64,000 bases of DNA from UBA946 sp031550725 (lineage in GTDB: Bacteria > Bacillota > Clostridia > Oscillospirales > Ruminococcaceae): assembly GCA_031550725.1 (NCBI GenBank), contig JAVBOH010000008.1, forward strand, positions 1-64,000. The letters run 5' to 3'. Made by a program: the position numbers and the translations under genes. How positions within the stretch are numbered: the first letter of the stretch is position 1; every line of letters begins with the position of its first letter. The notes below the pieces were generated by a model. It had not been told where the DNA came from. It saw only the letters and a list, made by a program, of their open reading frames with translations, and made no database searches. Below, in pieces: positions 32,856 through 41,873 of the stretch.

Positions 32856-33956
32856 TTATCTAACAGTCTTTAGGTAACGCTCAAATTCTGCAATATCAAG
32901 TGATTTCTCACGAGCGTGCATTTCAGTGATAAGACCCTCTCTGACAAAACGAGCAAGCTCTTGGTCAAGACAAACCATTCCGTCTTTTTTACCAGTCTGA
33001 ATAGCAGTCTGAATAAGATGAACCTTGTTATCACGAATCATAGCCTTGATAGCATCGGTAGCGTTGAGAATTTCAACAGCGGCAACTCGTCCTGTACCAT
33101 CAGCCTTTGGAATAAGAGTCTGAGCAATGATACCAACAAGAACAGTAGCAAGCTGAGTACGAATCTGCTGCTGCTGGTGTGATGGAAAAACGTCGATAAT
33201 ACGGTTGATAGTATCAGCAGCACAAGTGGTATGGAGTGTTGACATAACCAAATGTCCTGTTTCAGCGGCAGTTACAGCAGCATTGATTGTTTCAAAGTCA
33301 CGCATTTCTCCTACGAGGATAACGTCTGGGTCTTCACGAAGTGCAGCACGAAGTGACATCGCAAAGGATTCAACATCCTCGCCGATTTCACGCTGATTAA
33401 CCATACATCTCTTATGTTCATGAACATACTCGATAGGGTCTTCAACAGTGATAATATGTGATGATTTACTAACGTTGACGTAGTCAATCATAGCAGCAAG
33501 AGTGGTTGATTTACCAGAACCAGTAGGACCTGTAACAAGTATAAGACCTCTTGGACGCATTGAGAATTCACCCAAAATTGGAGAAAGGTCAAGATCCTCA
33601 AGAGTAGGGATATCATTACGGAGCAAACGGATTGAGATAGCAGTATCGCCTCTCTGGTGATAAACGTTAACTCTGTGACGGTAACCACGACGGGTTACAT
33701 ACGAAAAGTCGGTATCAATCTTGTTCTTGATATTTTCAATATTACGGCCAGAAGTCATCTGCTCAACTATCTTCATGATAGCACCCTCAGTCATCTCAGG
33801 GTATGAGCTAAGTTTACGCAAAGAGCCGTGCAAACGAACGATAGGTGATATTTTTGTGGTAAAATGAACGTCTGAACATCCTAAGACACGAGCCTCATCA
33901 AGAATTTTATCAATACTGATAATGACTTTTTCGGTTGGTTTTTTCTCTGTATCCAT
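32856..33956 (-). CDS. pilT: Pilus retraction ATPase PilT
   Basis: A 366-residue hexameric secretion ATPase that retracts type IV pili. Walker A GPTGSGKST lies at about 143-151, followed by IITVEDPIEYVHEHK, the Asp box GEMRDFETINAAVTAAETGHLVMSTLHT with conserved His, and the AIRNLI-type region reading ALLREDPDV as usual for PilT and PilB. The C-terminus differs from PilB, and the length fits PilT, which argues for retraction. It follows pilB by 63 bases. Confidence 0.95.
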   Translation of the reverse strand: MDTEKKPTEKVIISIDKILDEARVLGCSDVHFTTKISPIVRLHGSLRKLSSYPEMTEGAIMKIVEQMTSGRNIENIKNKIDTDFSYVTRRGYRHRVNVYHQRGDTAISIRLLRNDIPTLEDLDLSPILGEFSMRPRGLILVTGPTGSGKSTTLAAMIDYVNVSKSSHIITVEDPIEYVHEHKRCMVNQREIGEDVESFAMSLRAALREDPDVILVGEMRDFETINAAVTAAETGHLVMSTLHTTCAADTINRIIDVFPSHQQQQIRTQLATVLVGIIAQTLIPKADGTGRVAAVEILNATDAIKAMIRDNKVHLIQTAIQTGKKDGMVCLDQELARFVREGLITEMHAREKSLDIAEFERYLKTVR

Positions 33957-34019
33957 TATAGTAATTCCTTTCGTAGCTATATTTTAAGCGGAACACCGCC
34001 AAAAAGCAATAATATGTAT

Positions 34020-35708
34020 TTATACAGCATAGGTAACACGTACAAGCTCATCCATAGTAGTCTTACCCTCTTGAACGAGGTCAGAAACGTTGTCACGCAA
34101 AAGTTTAGTACCCTGTGATTTAGCCATATTAGAAATTTCCTCGATAGTACCTCCGTTTGCGATAAGACCGCTCATTTCAGGTGTACAAAGCAAAATTTCA
34201 TGAATAGCAGTACGTCCTGTATAACCAGTGTTGTTGCACTTAGGACAGCCGCATGCATCATAAATTGTGATAGGCTCATTAACGCTCATCAAACTCATTT
34301 CTTCTTCGGAAGAAATTCTAGGGGTTTTACATTCATGACAAATCTTTTTAACAAGACGCTGTGCAACGATACCGATAAGAGAAGTTGCAACCATGTAAGG
34401 AGCAACGCCCATATCAACAAGACGAGTGATAGTTGAAGGAGCATCGTTTGTATGGAGTGTGGAAAGTACCATATGACCAGTGATAGCTGCACGAATAGCG
34501 ATTTCCGCAGTTTCCTGGTCACGCATTTCACCTATCATTACAATATCAGGGTCCTGACGCAAGATAGAACGAAGCGCTGCGGAGAATGTCATACCAGCCT
34601 TAGTATTAACCTGACACTGATTGATACCCTCGATATTTTTCTCGACAGGGTCTTCAACGGTAATAACGTTAACATGAGGCTGTGCAAGCTCACCAAGAGC
34701 AGCATAAAGGGTTGTTGTTTTACCAGAACCGGTAGGTCCTGTAACAAGCATAACTCCTTGCGGAACTTTAAGCATTGCAGAGAACTTTGTATAGTTATAA
34801 GCGGACATACCAAGGTCAGTAATCTTACGAACACCAACATCACCAGTGGAAAGAATACGGATAACGACCTTTTCACCATTAACAGTCGGCAGATTAGATA
34901 CACGGACGTCAAGCGTACAGCCGTCAACAACCTGAGAGAAACGGCCATCCTGAGGAACACGCTTTTCAGCGATATTCATACCGCTTATGATTTTAAGACG
35001 TGTTACAAGTGAATTATGTACAGCATTAGTAATATTCATAAGCTCAATCAAGTCACCGTTTACACGAATACGAATACGTGTAAATGTCTTAAAAGGCTCA
35101 ATATGAATATCCGTTGCATTAGCACGGAATGAGTTTTCAACGATAGTAGTAGCAAGCTTAACGATAGGAGCGTTGTCGATTCTGTCAACGGAATCCTGAT
35201 CAAGACCTTCAATATCAGTATCACCGAACTGATTTTCGATACCATCAAGAATGGAGGAGGTATTCTGCATGGAATAATTCTTACCAATCGCTCTTGTGAT
35301 AGCGGCTTTTGTTGAAAGGATAGGAACAACGTCCATACCAGTAGTAACCTTGATATCTTCAAAGATATAGAAGTTTACAGGGTCATGTGAGGCAACAGTA
35401 AGTCTTTTTCCTGTAACCTTAATAGCTATAATGGTATGCTTTTTAGCAAGTGACTCAGGGATTTTCTTAACCGCCTCAATATCAATAACAAAGTCAGGGT
35501 CGTTAAGGTCTACGAAAGGTACATTAAGTTTTCTTGCAAGAACCTCACCGAACTGTGCATCGGTAACATATCCAAGCTCAATAACATAGTCACCAAAATA
35601 CTTACCTGAGATGTTTTCTTCTTTTTTGACATCAAGAACGTGCTGTAACTGTTCTTCTGTAATAATTCCCTCGTTGACCATATATTGGCCGATAGGAATA
35701 TTTTTCAT
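34020..35708 (-). CDS. pilB: Pilus extension ATPase PilB
   Basis: A 562-residue GspE/PilB ATPase that powers pilus assembly at the cytoplasmic face. A GspE N-terminal MshEN-like domain (about 1-145, with GYVTDAQFGEVLARKLNVPFVDL) precedes the motor. Walker A GPTGSGKTT lies near 324-332 and the Asp/His boxes read RQDPDIVMIGEMRDQETAEI and HMVLSTLHTNDAPS. The zinc tetracysteine is CHECK...CGCPKC near residues 450-490. The MshEN segment can bind c-di-GMP in homologues, which could tie it to the EAL protein. It is divergent from pilD. Confidence 0.95.
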   Translation of the reverse strand: MKNIPIGQYMVNEGIITEEQLQHVLDVKKEENISGKYFGDYVIELGYVTDAQFGEVLARKLNVPFVDLNDPDFVIDIEAVKKIPESLAKKHTIIAIKVTGKRLTVASHDPVNFYIFEDIKVTTGMDVVPILSTKAAITRAIGKNYSMQNTSSILDGIENQFGDTDIEGLDQDSVDRIDNAPIVKLATTIVENSFRANATDIHIEPFKTFTRIRIRVNGDLIELMNITNAVHNSLVTRLKIISGMNIAEKRVPQDGRFSQVVDGCTLDVRVSNLPTVNGEKVVIRILSTGDVGVRKITDLGMSAYNYTKFSAMLKVPQGVMLVTGPTGSGKTTTLYAALGELAQPHVNVITVEDPVEKNIEGINQCQVNTKAGMTFSAALRSILRQDPDIVMIGEMRDQETAEIAIRAAITGHMVLSTLHTNDAPSTITRLVDMGVAPYMVATSLIGIVAQRLVKKICHECKTPRISSEEEMSLMSVNEPITIYDACGCPKCNNTGYTGRTAIHEILLCTPEMSGLIANGGTIEEISNMAKSQGTKLLRDNVSDLVQEGKTTMDELVRVTYAV

Positions 35709-35789
35709 GAAAATGCCTCATTTCTCCGCATTAGTGATATAAAAGAACGGCTTTTATGCGGCAAAACCGTCTGAAAAATAAACAAGTGC

Positions 35790-35818
35790 TTGTAATTAAC
35801 AAAAATATATGTTAAAAT
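35790..35818 (+). promoter_or_regulatory. Promoter of pilD
   Basis: TTGTAA, 17 bases, TAAAAT, about 40 bases before the pilD start. The opposite strand may hold a weaker pilB promoter (TTGCCG, 17 bases, TATATC, near 35736-35764). Confidence 0.6.
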
Positions 35819-35857
35819 AATGAATGTTACAAAATAATAAAAGGGAGAGTGTTTTTT

Positions 35858-36856
35858 ATGTATGAAATGATATCAACAATCGGCGTATATGTAATGTCAT
35901 TTATATTTGGAATAACAATCGGCAGCTTTTTAAATGTATGTATATACCGACTGCCAAAAGGTGAATCATTAGTAAAAAGCAATTCACATTGCATGACCTG
36001 CGGAGAAGAAATCAAAAGGTATGATTTAATACCGCTGTTCAGCTGGTTGATACTCAGAGGCAAATGCCGTTCCTGCAAAGCAAAAATATCACCGAGATAT
36101 ATGCTTGTCGAGGGGTTAACAGGAGTTATATTCATGCTGATATTCACAAGCCATGACTTTATATCAGACGGAATGTTATATTCTTCACTTCTTTGCTTGT
36201 TTACAGCAGGATTAATCGTAGTAGGCTTTCAAGATTTCGATACACAGGAAATGTCCGTATCAGTACTTATTTATCTTGGCATAATCGCATTTGGTACAAG
36301 AATGCTGGCAATTTTAATTCCTGTCGCAATGCGAAGCAAGGATGTTGTAAACCTTAATGAGTGTATCATAGGAATGTTAATAGTAAGTATACCGCTTTTG
36401 ATATTCGGCTTTGTCCTGACACCGCTTGTTTATTATGGTTTTATAAGTGAGCATCACAAATCAGCAAGAAAAATAAAACGCAGATTAAAGAAACTAGAAA
36501 AAAGCGACAAGGAATATGCAAAGCTTGAAAAAGCATTAGAAAAGCATGAAACAGCAATCAAGGAACAAGGCGCAGTATATGGATTTGGCATGGGGGATAT
36601 TCTGTTAATGGCAGCAGGTGGATTAATGCTTGGATATAAAGCAACTCTGACGGCTGCATTCATAGCTGTAATCACAGGTGCGTTATATGGAGTAATCTTA
36701 ATTATAAAGAATAAGAACAAGCATGAGGATGAAAAGGATAATGCATTTGCATTTGGCCCATTTTTAGTGGTAGGCTTGATATTTGCAATATTCTATGGAA
36801 CACAGCTGTTTGATTTATATGTAAACTCTCTGATGTTAGTTGATATGACAAAATAA
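35858..36856 (+). CDS. pilD: Prepilin peptidase PilD
   Basis: An aspartic membrane peptidase of about 332 residues that cuts and N-methylates prepilins. SFLNVCIYRLPKG and the zinc-type Cys pairs CMTC...CRSC lie in the N-terminal methylase half. The likely catalytic Asp residues are in VGFQDFDTQEMS and in GMGDILLM. Between them is an unusual charged insert of about 45 residues (from HHKSARKIKRRLKKLEKSDK to EKHETAIKEQGA), a likely cytoplasmic coiled coil. The ATG at 35858 fits AAGGGAG; a GTG 9 bases earlier overlaps it. It is the only forward-strand gene in the pilus locus. Confidence 0.92.
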   Translation: MYEMISTIGVYVMSFIFGITIGSFLNVCIYRLPKGESLVKSNSHCMTCGEEIKRYDLIPLFSWLILRGKCRSCKAKISPRYMLVEGLTGVIFMLIFTSHDFISDGMLYSSLLCLFTAGLIVVGFQDFDTQEMSVSVLIYLGIIAFGTRMLAILIPVAMRSKDVVNLNECIIGMLIVSIPLLIFGFVLTPLVYYGFISEHHKSARKIKRRLKKLEKSDKEYAKLEKALEKHETAIKEQGAVYGFGMGDILLMAAGGLMLGYKATLTAAFIAVITGALYGVILIIKNKNKHEDEKDNAFAFGPFLVVGLIFAIFYGTQLFDLYVNSLMLVDMTK

Positions 36857-36864
36857 AATGATAT

Positions 36865-36896
36865 TACATGGTGTGCTAATTAAAGCACACCATGTA
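36865..36896. terminator. Terminator after pilD
   Basis: A 13-bp perfect stem, TACATGGTGTGCT with AGCACACCATGTA, is followed by TTTTTTTATC. It also faces the convergent pilW-like gene. Confidence 0.9.
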
Positions 36897-36910
36897 TTTT
36901 TTTATCAAAT

Positions 36911-37696
36911 TTATTTATCGGTAGTATAAAGAATATAATTTATAGTATTCATTGTTGTTGAATTGCCGTTATAATTCTCAACATCATAAATGCCGGGGCT
37001 CTGTACCTTTGATGATACATTTTTCAAGGAAACTTCCCCCTCAGTGAGAACGAATTCACCCAAAGTTCCAATGGTATCAGTCTGAGCATTTTTCTGCTTA
37101 GCTAAATTATTGGTAAGCAAGCTTGCAGCAGTAACCTTAAGCGTTTCCTTTGACGGTGTATTCGTGCCTGTGTTTACAGGCTCATGAGTTAGGCTTATGG
37201 AGTAAGTATGCGGACCATAATATGCAGTACCAAGAGCAAGTCTTTCCTTAATAAGCAAATTACCGTTAACATCCTTAATTGAAAATGTAGCATTATTTAA
37301 TGCATCAACAGTAGCAGTTACTCTAGCAGTGCCACGATAAAGCCTGCCATAATAATGGTAACTATTATACTCATCTCCTGATACATTATCAACAATGAGA
37401 AGTTCAATATCCCTCACTTGACCATTTGTCCATTCAAGTTTTTTGCAGAATTTTCTAACAGCATCCTCTGGAGCAATGGATTTATTATCCAAACCAATAT
37501 TAGTTGCATAGCGAATACTTTCGGTGATATACTGAACCATACCGTTCTGTGTAGTTCGCTGGCTTTCGTATAAAGTCGAATCAAGGTAAACTGAACGAAT
37601 AGGTCTAAACATACTCATAATTCCAACCATAAGAATTGACATAATAGCCATGACAATAATCAGCTCAACAAGAGTGAAACCCTTAAATTTTTTCAT
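36911..37696 (-). CDS. Minor pilin, PilW-like
   Basis: A 261-residue prepilin-type protein. The leader MKKFKG precedes FTLVELIIVMAIMSILMVGIMSMF with Glu5. The helix continues with SRTTQNGMVQYITESIRYATNIG, the pattern of PilW/PilJ minor pilins. The globular C-terminal part has several beta-rich segments. Minor pilins of this class help start pilus assembly and can sit at the tip. AAAGGGTGA precedes the ATG, and the gene follows the pilV-like gene by about 20 bases. Confidence 0.85.
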   Translation of the reverse strand: MKKFKGFTLVELIIVMAIMSILMVGIMSMFRPIRSVYLDSTLYESQRTTQNGMVQYITESIRYATNIGLDNKSIAPEDAVRKFCKKLEWTNGQVRDIELLIVDNVSGDEYNSYHYYGRLYRGTARVTATVDALNNATFSIKDVNGNLLIKERLALGTAYYGPHTYSISLTHEPVNTGTNTPSKETLKVTAASLLTNNLAKQKNAQTDTIGTLGEFVLTEGEVSLKNVSSKVQSPGIYDVENYNGNSTTMNTINYILYTTDK

Positions 37697-37715
37697 TAAT
37701 ATTCACCCTTTCAAA

Positions 37716-38168
37716 TTATGTTGGTTTATGCCCGATGAAGTACTTATATCTGAGATTGTCAGGCCTATCTTTGTCGGCATCATATGCAACATCATTGGTA
37801 TTACGAGAAAGTAGTACGAAAGTATCAACACCATAGCTATAAGTATCATATGTCGACGGTAAAGCTGGGTCATCTGATTTCCTTTGAATAGTAACATAAT
37901 CATTATCTGATGACACATGGTGCGGAGCCTTTTTGCTGGTAGCATTATATGTGGCAGTATCATATTCAATCTTTATACTGTCAGCATCCAAATATGATTC
38001 AACTAGCTTCATCTGATATGCAAGACTGGTGTTATTGATATGATTTGCTTTGTTCATAAGACCAACCTGAGCATAAATCTGTGCCATTGTCAAAGAGGCA
38101 ATTCCAAATAAAGCAAGAGCAATAAGACATTCAATCAATGTAAAACCCTTAGAAAATTTATTTTTCAT
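37716..38168 (-). CDS. Minor pilin, PilV-like
   Basis: A 150-residue prepilin-type protein. The leader MKNKFSKG is cut before FTLIECLIALALFGIASLTMA, with Glu5 and a Cys replacing the usual Leu or Val at position 6. PilV/GspI-type members have the same short hydrophobic core with a small head. It is probably part of the tip-initiating minor pilin set with the PilW- and PilX-like proteins next to it. AAGGAGG is upstream. Confidence 0.83.
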   Translation of the reverse strand: MKNKFSKGFTLIECLIALALFGIASLTMAQIYAQVGLMNKANHINNTSLAYQMKLVESYLDADSIKIEYDTATYNATSKKAPHHVSSDNDYVTIQRKSDDPALPSTYDTYSYGVDTFVLLSRNTNDVAYDADKDRPDNLRYKYFIGHKPT

Positions 38169-38181
38169 ATATATAACCTCC

Positions 38182-40929
38182 TTACTTTCTAGTGAATTGG
38201 TATGGATTGAATTTCAAATGTGGTAAACCTGGTTTTGTAGTGGATTTGGTAGGGTCAATAAATACAATTGCAGCTTCATTCTGAGTTGTATAGCTGTTAC
38301 AGATAACACTTCCTATTACATTAACCTGAGCATTTGTATATGATACAGACAATGGTGATGCATCAGAAAAATAATTTAAACTATGTGGAATACCACCATT
38401 TGCATCGAAATAAAAATCAGCACCTGGTGAATAGAAATAACCTGTAACAAATGCTTTTTGTGTAAAGTTAACCTGTGAATCTTTACCAACATAAATATTT
38501 ATCTTAGGTGCAGGTGTTGTTGTAGTATTGCCTTTTGGTCCAACTGAAAGAAGACTGGAATTACTAAAAGATGAAATGTTGCTAACACTGCTTATCAGCT
38601 TACTGTCAACAATCACAAGCTGCATACCATTAGCGCCAATGTTGTATGTTATTCTGCCTGTGCTGTTCAAGCTAGGTAAAAGGAATGTAACTTCGTTGTC
38701 ACCATAGACAATAAAAGTGCCCTTATAAGTTACATTATTTTTTGTGCCATCGCCTAATTGAAGTTCAATAGGTCCGGCTGTTGCATCAATTGCAATTGCA
38801 CCATAACCTGAATAGCTGAAATAATCGTCAGTATTTCTTATCATACCGCTTTCAGAAATAACATAGTTAATGTTAGAATCAAAATTAGCTTTATCAGCAG
38901 CAGTCGCAGGAACAATATTAACAAAATTAGTATATTTATTCAGAATTTTATTTGTTTTATCAAATCTCTCTTCAGCTGAATACATATAAGCAAAAGCGGT
39001 TGCTTTAAAAGCTCTGATTGCATTCAAAGTAGCTTCATTTTGCAATATCAATACTTTTGAAGCAGCATCAACAGGCTGCCAGCCATTAAATGAATAATCG
39101 CCAAGCCAGTCAACATATGTGTAAGCAGGAACACTATTTAACACAACAGGGTTATGATTATTATCTTCAAGTCCCTGTATCATTTTAATTGAATAATCCT
39201 TAAATTCACCGCCTCGTCCTGTTTTGGCAGGTGTATTCGCTTCAACCTCAAAAGCTGCTGGATCAAAGTACTCACCGTATAAGCTTTGAATTGTCGGTAA
39301 CTTGAAAGCTTTTTCGCCGTTATGATAAGTGCCATCTAATGAATCTGGAAGTTTAAATTCCTTTAAGTAAGTATCACTTAATTTATTACCATAATGACTA
39401 CCGTTGAAATAATCAACTTTTACTTCCTTAGCGGAGGATGTATCAAAGCCAAATGCTGTCAAAGCACTTGCAGTGGCGAGTGTAAAGGTTGTATTTGTAA
39501 CTGGTTCTTTAAAAACAAACTCATCATTCAAAGTATCATAATTATTATAATTATAATAATTTATTTTTCCTGTTGCATCATAAACGCCTATTCCCTTGTT
39601 AGCATTACCCTTTTGTCCGCTGAAACAAGCATTTACCTTTCCAAAATCCATAGTTAAGGTATTAGTACCGACAGCTACCTGCGATAGATTGAATATATAG
39701 TAATTCGCATATGCTTTAGCTTCGATATTATTCTTATTATCCATTACCTGACTAAAATCAACCTCATTTGCAAATACCTTACCATATACCTTAGCGTCAT
39801 TTTTAATCATAAACCGATTTGAAATAAAGTTTACCAAATTGGTAGTTGAACCTAAAGTTCTATTAATATAGCAAGTTCCAGCTGTATAAATAACAGCACC
39901 GCTGCCCTGTAATGTCGGGACATCATTAACACCAAAATCACAGTTACCCAAAACAACAAGCTGTGTATCTGGCTGTAAAATTAAATTAGATACGTTAGCA
40001 GAAACAGAAACATTACCAACAATAAAGCCAGAACCAATTATATTACCATTGTTTCCAAGGTTCATGGTTGGTGATAACGAACTAAATCCACCAAAAGTAT
40101 GGAGTTTATTTGAACCAGTGATATCGTTCATAGATGTAACTGCTTTTGATGAACTTAATTGCTTTGATTCATATGTCTTAACCTCAACTATTGCAGTACC
40201 CTCAACACCCATTAAAGTCGTTGTTGCAGTAATCTTAACAATCATCTCATCTTTTGAACGGTCAGCTGTTTTAATAGCTGCTTTTACTGCGGCTTGATTT
40301 AAGGTTCCAGGAGCAATCAATTTTATATCATCAAGCTTATAAGGAGCATATGCTCTTTCTTTAACTTCAACTCTGATAGTAACCACTTGGTCATCATTAT
40401 CGTTTTTATCTGTCATCAAACCCATATCAGTTGTACCGCTCTTTATAGCAGGCATAACAACTTCATATTCGATGTAATCCGTTCCTAAAACAGCAGAATA
40501 ATTCGAATCTTCTGGTGTAGTATCAGCAAAAACATCATTAGTATAGAAATTGCTTACAGCACCATATGTAGTATCTTGCGCTTCAATCTGATATAAATCC
40601 AGCAGTAAACCAAGCCCCTGTGTCATGTCAGCGTCTTTTACTGTTGCTGTTTTATCATCTGTATACTCGTATTTAACTACAGTTGTTCCATCAGCTTTAT
40701 ACAAATAATGGTCCGAATCTCCAATCAAGCTTTGAGTATAAGCATCCAAAGCCGAACGAGCAGAATAATAAGCTTGATTTTCTTCGAACTTCAAATATGA
40801 CCTCTGATTAGCTGTTGAAACAACCGTCAGAGTAGCAAGCAGCATGATTATAAGTACAAACATAACAGTAAGTACCATAATAAGAACTGCTCCCTTTAAT
40901 GTTTTCCTTGACCGTTTTAATTCAGTCAT
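38182..40929 (-). CDS. Giant PilX-like pilus protein
   Basis: A protein of about 915 residues. The N-terminus (LKGAVLIMVLTVMFVLIIMLLATLTVV) is a PilX-type membrane segment followed by YYSARSALDAYTQSL, but without a clear Glu5 prepilin cut. A very long extracytoplasmic region follows, rich in Asn, Gly, Ser, Thr and beta strands, with blocks such as NLGNNGNIIGSGFIVGNVSVSANVSN split in repeats that resemble a beta-helix. PilX proteins are usually near 200 residues, so this is a candidate tip adhesin or baseplate. I chose the ATG at 40929 because AGAAAGGG lies upstream; the upstream in-frame ATG has no ribosome site. Confidence 0.8.
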   Translation of the reverse strand: MTELKRSRKTLKGAVLIMVLTVMFVLIIMLLATLTVVSTANQRSYLKFEENQAYYSARSALDAYTQSLIGDSDHYLYKADGTTVVKYEYTDDKTATVKDADMTQGLGLLLDLYQIEAQDTTYGAVSNFYTNDVFADTTPEDSNYSAVLGTDYIEYEVVMPAIKSGTTDMGLMTDKNDNDDQVVTIRVEVKERAYAPYKLDDIKLIAPGTLNQAAVKAAIKTADRSKDEMIVKITATTTLMGVEGTAIVEVKTYESKQLSSSKAVTSMNDITGSNKLHTFGGFSSLSPTMNLGNNGNIIGSGFIVGNVSVSANVSNLILQPDTQLVVLGNCDFGVNDVPTLQGSGAVIYTAGTCYINRTLGSTTNLVNFISNRFMIKNDAKVYGKVFANEVDFSQVMDNKNNIEAKAYANYYIFNLSQVAVGTNTLTMDFGKVNACFSGQKGNANKGIGVYDATGKINYYNYNNYDTLNDEFVFKEPVTNTTFTLATASALTAFGFDTSSAKEVKVDYFNGSHYGNKLSDTYLKEFKLPDSLDGTYHNGEKAFKLPTIQSLYGEYFDPAAFEVEANTPAKTGRGGEFKDYSIKMIQGLEDNNHNPVVLNSVPAYTYVDWLGDYSFNGWQPVDAASKVLILQNEATLNAIRAFKATAFAYMYSAEERFDKTNKILNKYTNFVNIVPATAADKANFDSNINYVISESGMIRNTDDYFSYSGYGAIAIDATAGPIELQLGDGTKNNVTYKGTFIVYGDNEVTFLLPSLNSTGRITYNIGANGMQLVIVDSKLISSVSNISSFSNSSLLSVGPKGNTTTTPAPKINIYVGKDSQVNFTQKAFVTGYFYSPGADFYFDANGGIPHSLNYFSDASPLSVSYTNAQVNVIGSVICNSYTTQNEAAIVFIDPTKSTTKPGLPHLKFNPYQFTRK

Positions 40930-40977
40930 AATAAACACCCTTTCTGAAAAATAAATATAAAGTAAGTAAATTTCGTA

Positions 40978-41111
40978 TCGAGATTGCATAACCGATGCAT
41001 TCGTCATTTTGCCCACAAAATGTTTTCTTCAAACAAAACAGAAATTTTTATGAGCAAAATGCCGAACACATTGGATAATGTCCGAATCGGTAAAAAACAT
41101 TACCGATTCGG
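40978..41111. repeat. Hairpins in the pilO-pilX gap
   Basis: TGCATAACCGATGCA (40984-40998), and CCGAATCGGTAA (41082-41093) with TTACCGATTCGG (41100-41111), are perfect stems. ATTTTGC and GCAAAAT segments pair between them. They may weaken readthrough from pilO into the pilX-like gene. Confidence 0.5.
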
Positions 41112-41133
41112 CATCAACCAATTTCAATACATT

Positions 41134-41871
41134 TTATTCAATAACAACAGCTCCATTATCGGCTTTAACCATTTCAGTATTCATAGGAACAATTGAATAT
41201 ACATTAATAACGATTATATTTTCCTTTAAAATTACTTCATCATCATCCTCAACCTTAGAGCCTTCAGTCAAGGTAACAATTATTGACTTGTCATCCGCAG
41301 CAATATCGTCAAGACATTTTAGTGCTGCTTCAAAACCAGGTTTCGCATTAAAGCAAACAGTCATGGTTGTTAAACCAACTTTTACTTTTTCACCCTCAGG
41401 TACGCTAATACCATTATAAGCATCATAAACCTCCTGTGGAAGTTCGTTATAAATGTCACCTTTAATTTTCATATTATATGCCAGAACATGCCCTGGCTTT
41501 ACCTGATATAAAGCAATATCTTCGGCAGATGCATATGTTGTTGAAATATTGGTAAAATCAAGATTATTAGCAAGCAGTATTTCTCTGACTCTCTGCTCAA
41601 ATTCAAATGGAGCAACCTCAGTATAGAAATTCTTCTGAACATCTTCGATTTCAGCTGCAGTATCTTTCAGCGTAACAAGAAGTCCGTCAAGAGTATTGAT
41701 TTTCGCATCAACTCTTTCCTTTTCCTTCTGAACGTTTTGAAGATTAATCTTAGCGGTATCAAGTTCAGCCATACGAGGTTTTATAAACATTACGATGCCT
41801 GCTATGATTACAAGAACGCAGATAGCAACGACAGCAATAACCTTATCTCTGTAAGAAAGCTTCATACTCAT
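41134..41871 (-). CDS. pilO: Pilus assembly protein PilO-like
   Basis: A 245-residue bitopic protein. One membrane helix (VIAVVAICVLVIIAGIVMFI, about 11-30) is followed by a coiled coil (ELDTAKINLQNVQKEKERVDAK) and a ferredoxin-like domain, as in PilO. PilO pairs with PilN to link the cytoplasmic PilM ring to the pilus machine. It lies 2 bases after the pilMN stop, so they are translationally coupled. The sequence of the head is weakly conserved, so the call rests on topology and order. Confidence 0.82.
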   Translation of the reverse strand: MSMKLSYRDKVIAVVAICVLVIIAGIVMFIKPRMAELDTAKINLQNVQKEKERVDAKINTLDGLLVTLKDTAAEIEDVQKNFYTEVAPFEFEQRVREILLANNLDFTNISTTYASAEDIALYQVKPGHVLAYNMKIKGDIYNELPQEVYDAYNGISVPEGEKVKVGLTTMTVCFNAKPGFEAALKCLDDIAADDKSIIVTLTEGSKVEDDDEVILKENIIVINVYSIVPMNTEMVKADNGAVVIE

Positions 41872-41873
41872 GC

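Noticed and set aside
34452..35012. 186-codon frame antisense to pilB
   Set aside because: It lies wholly inside the PilB motor and has no recognisable domain or start signal.
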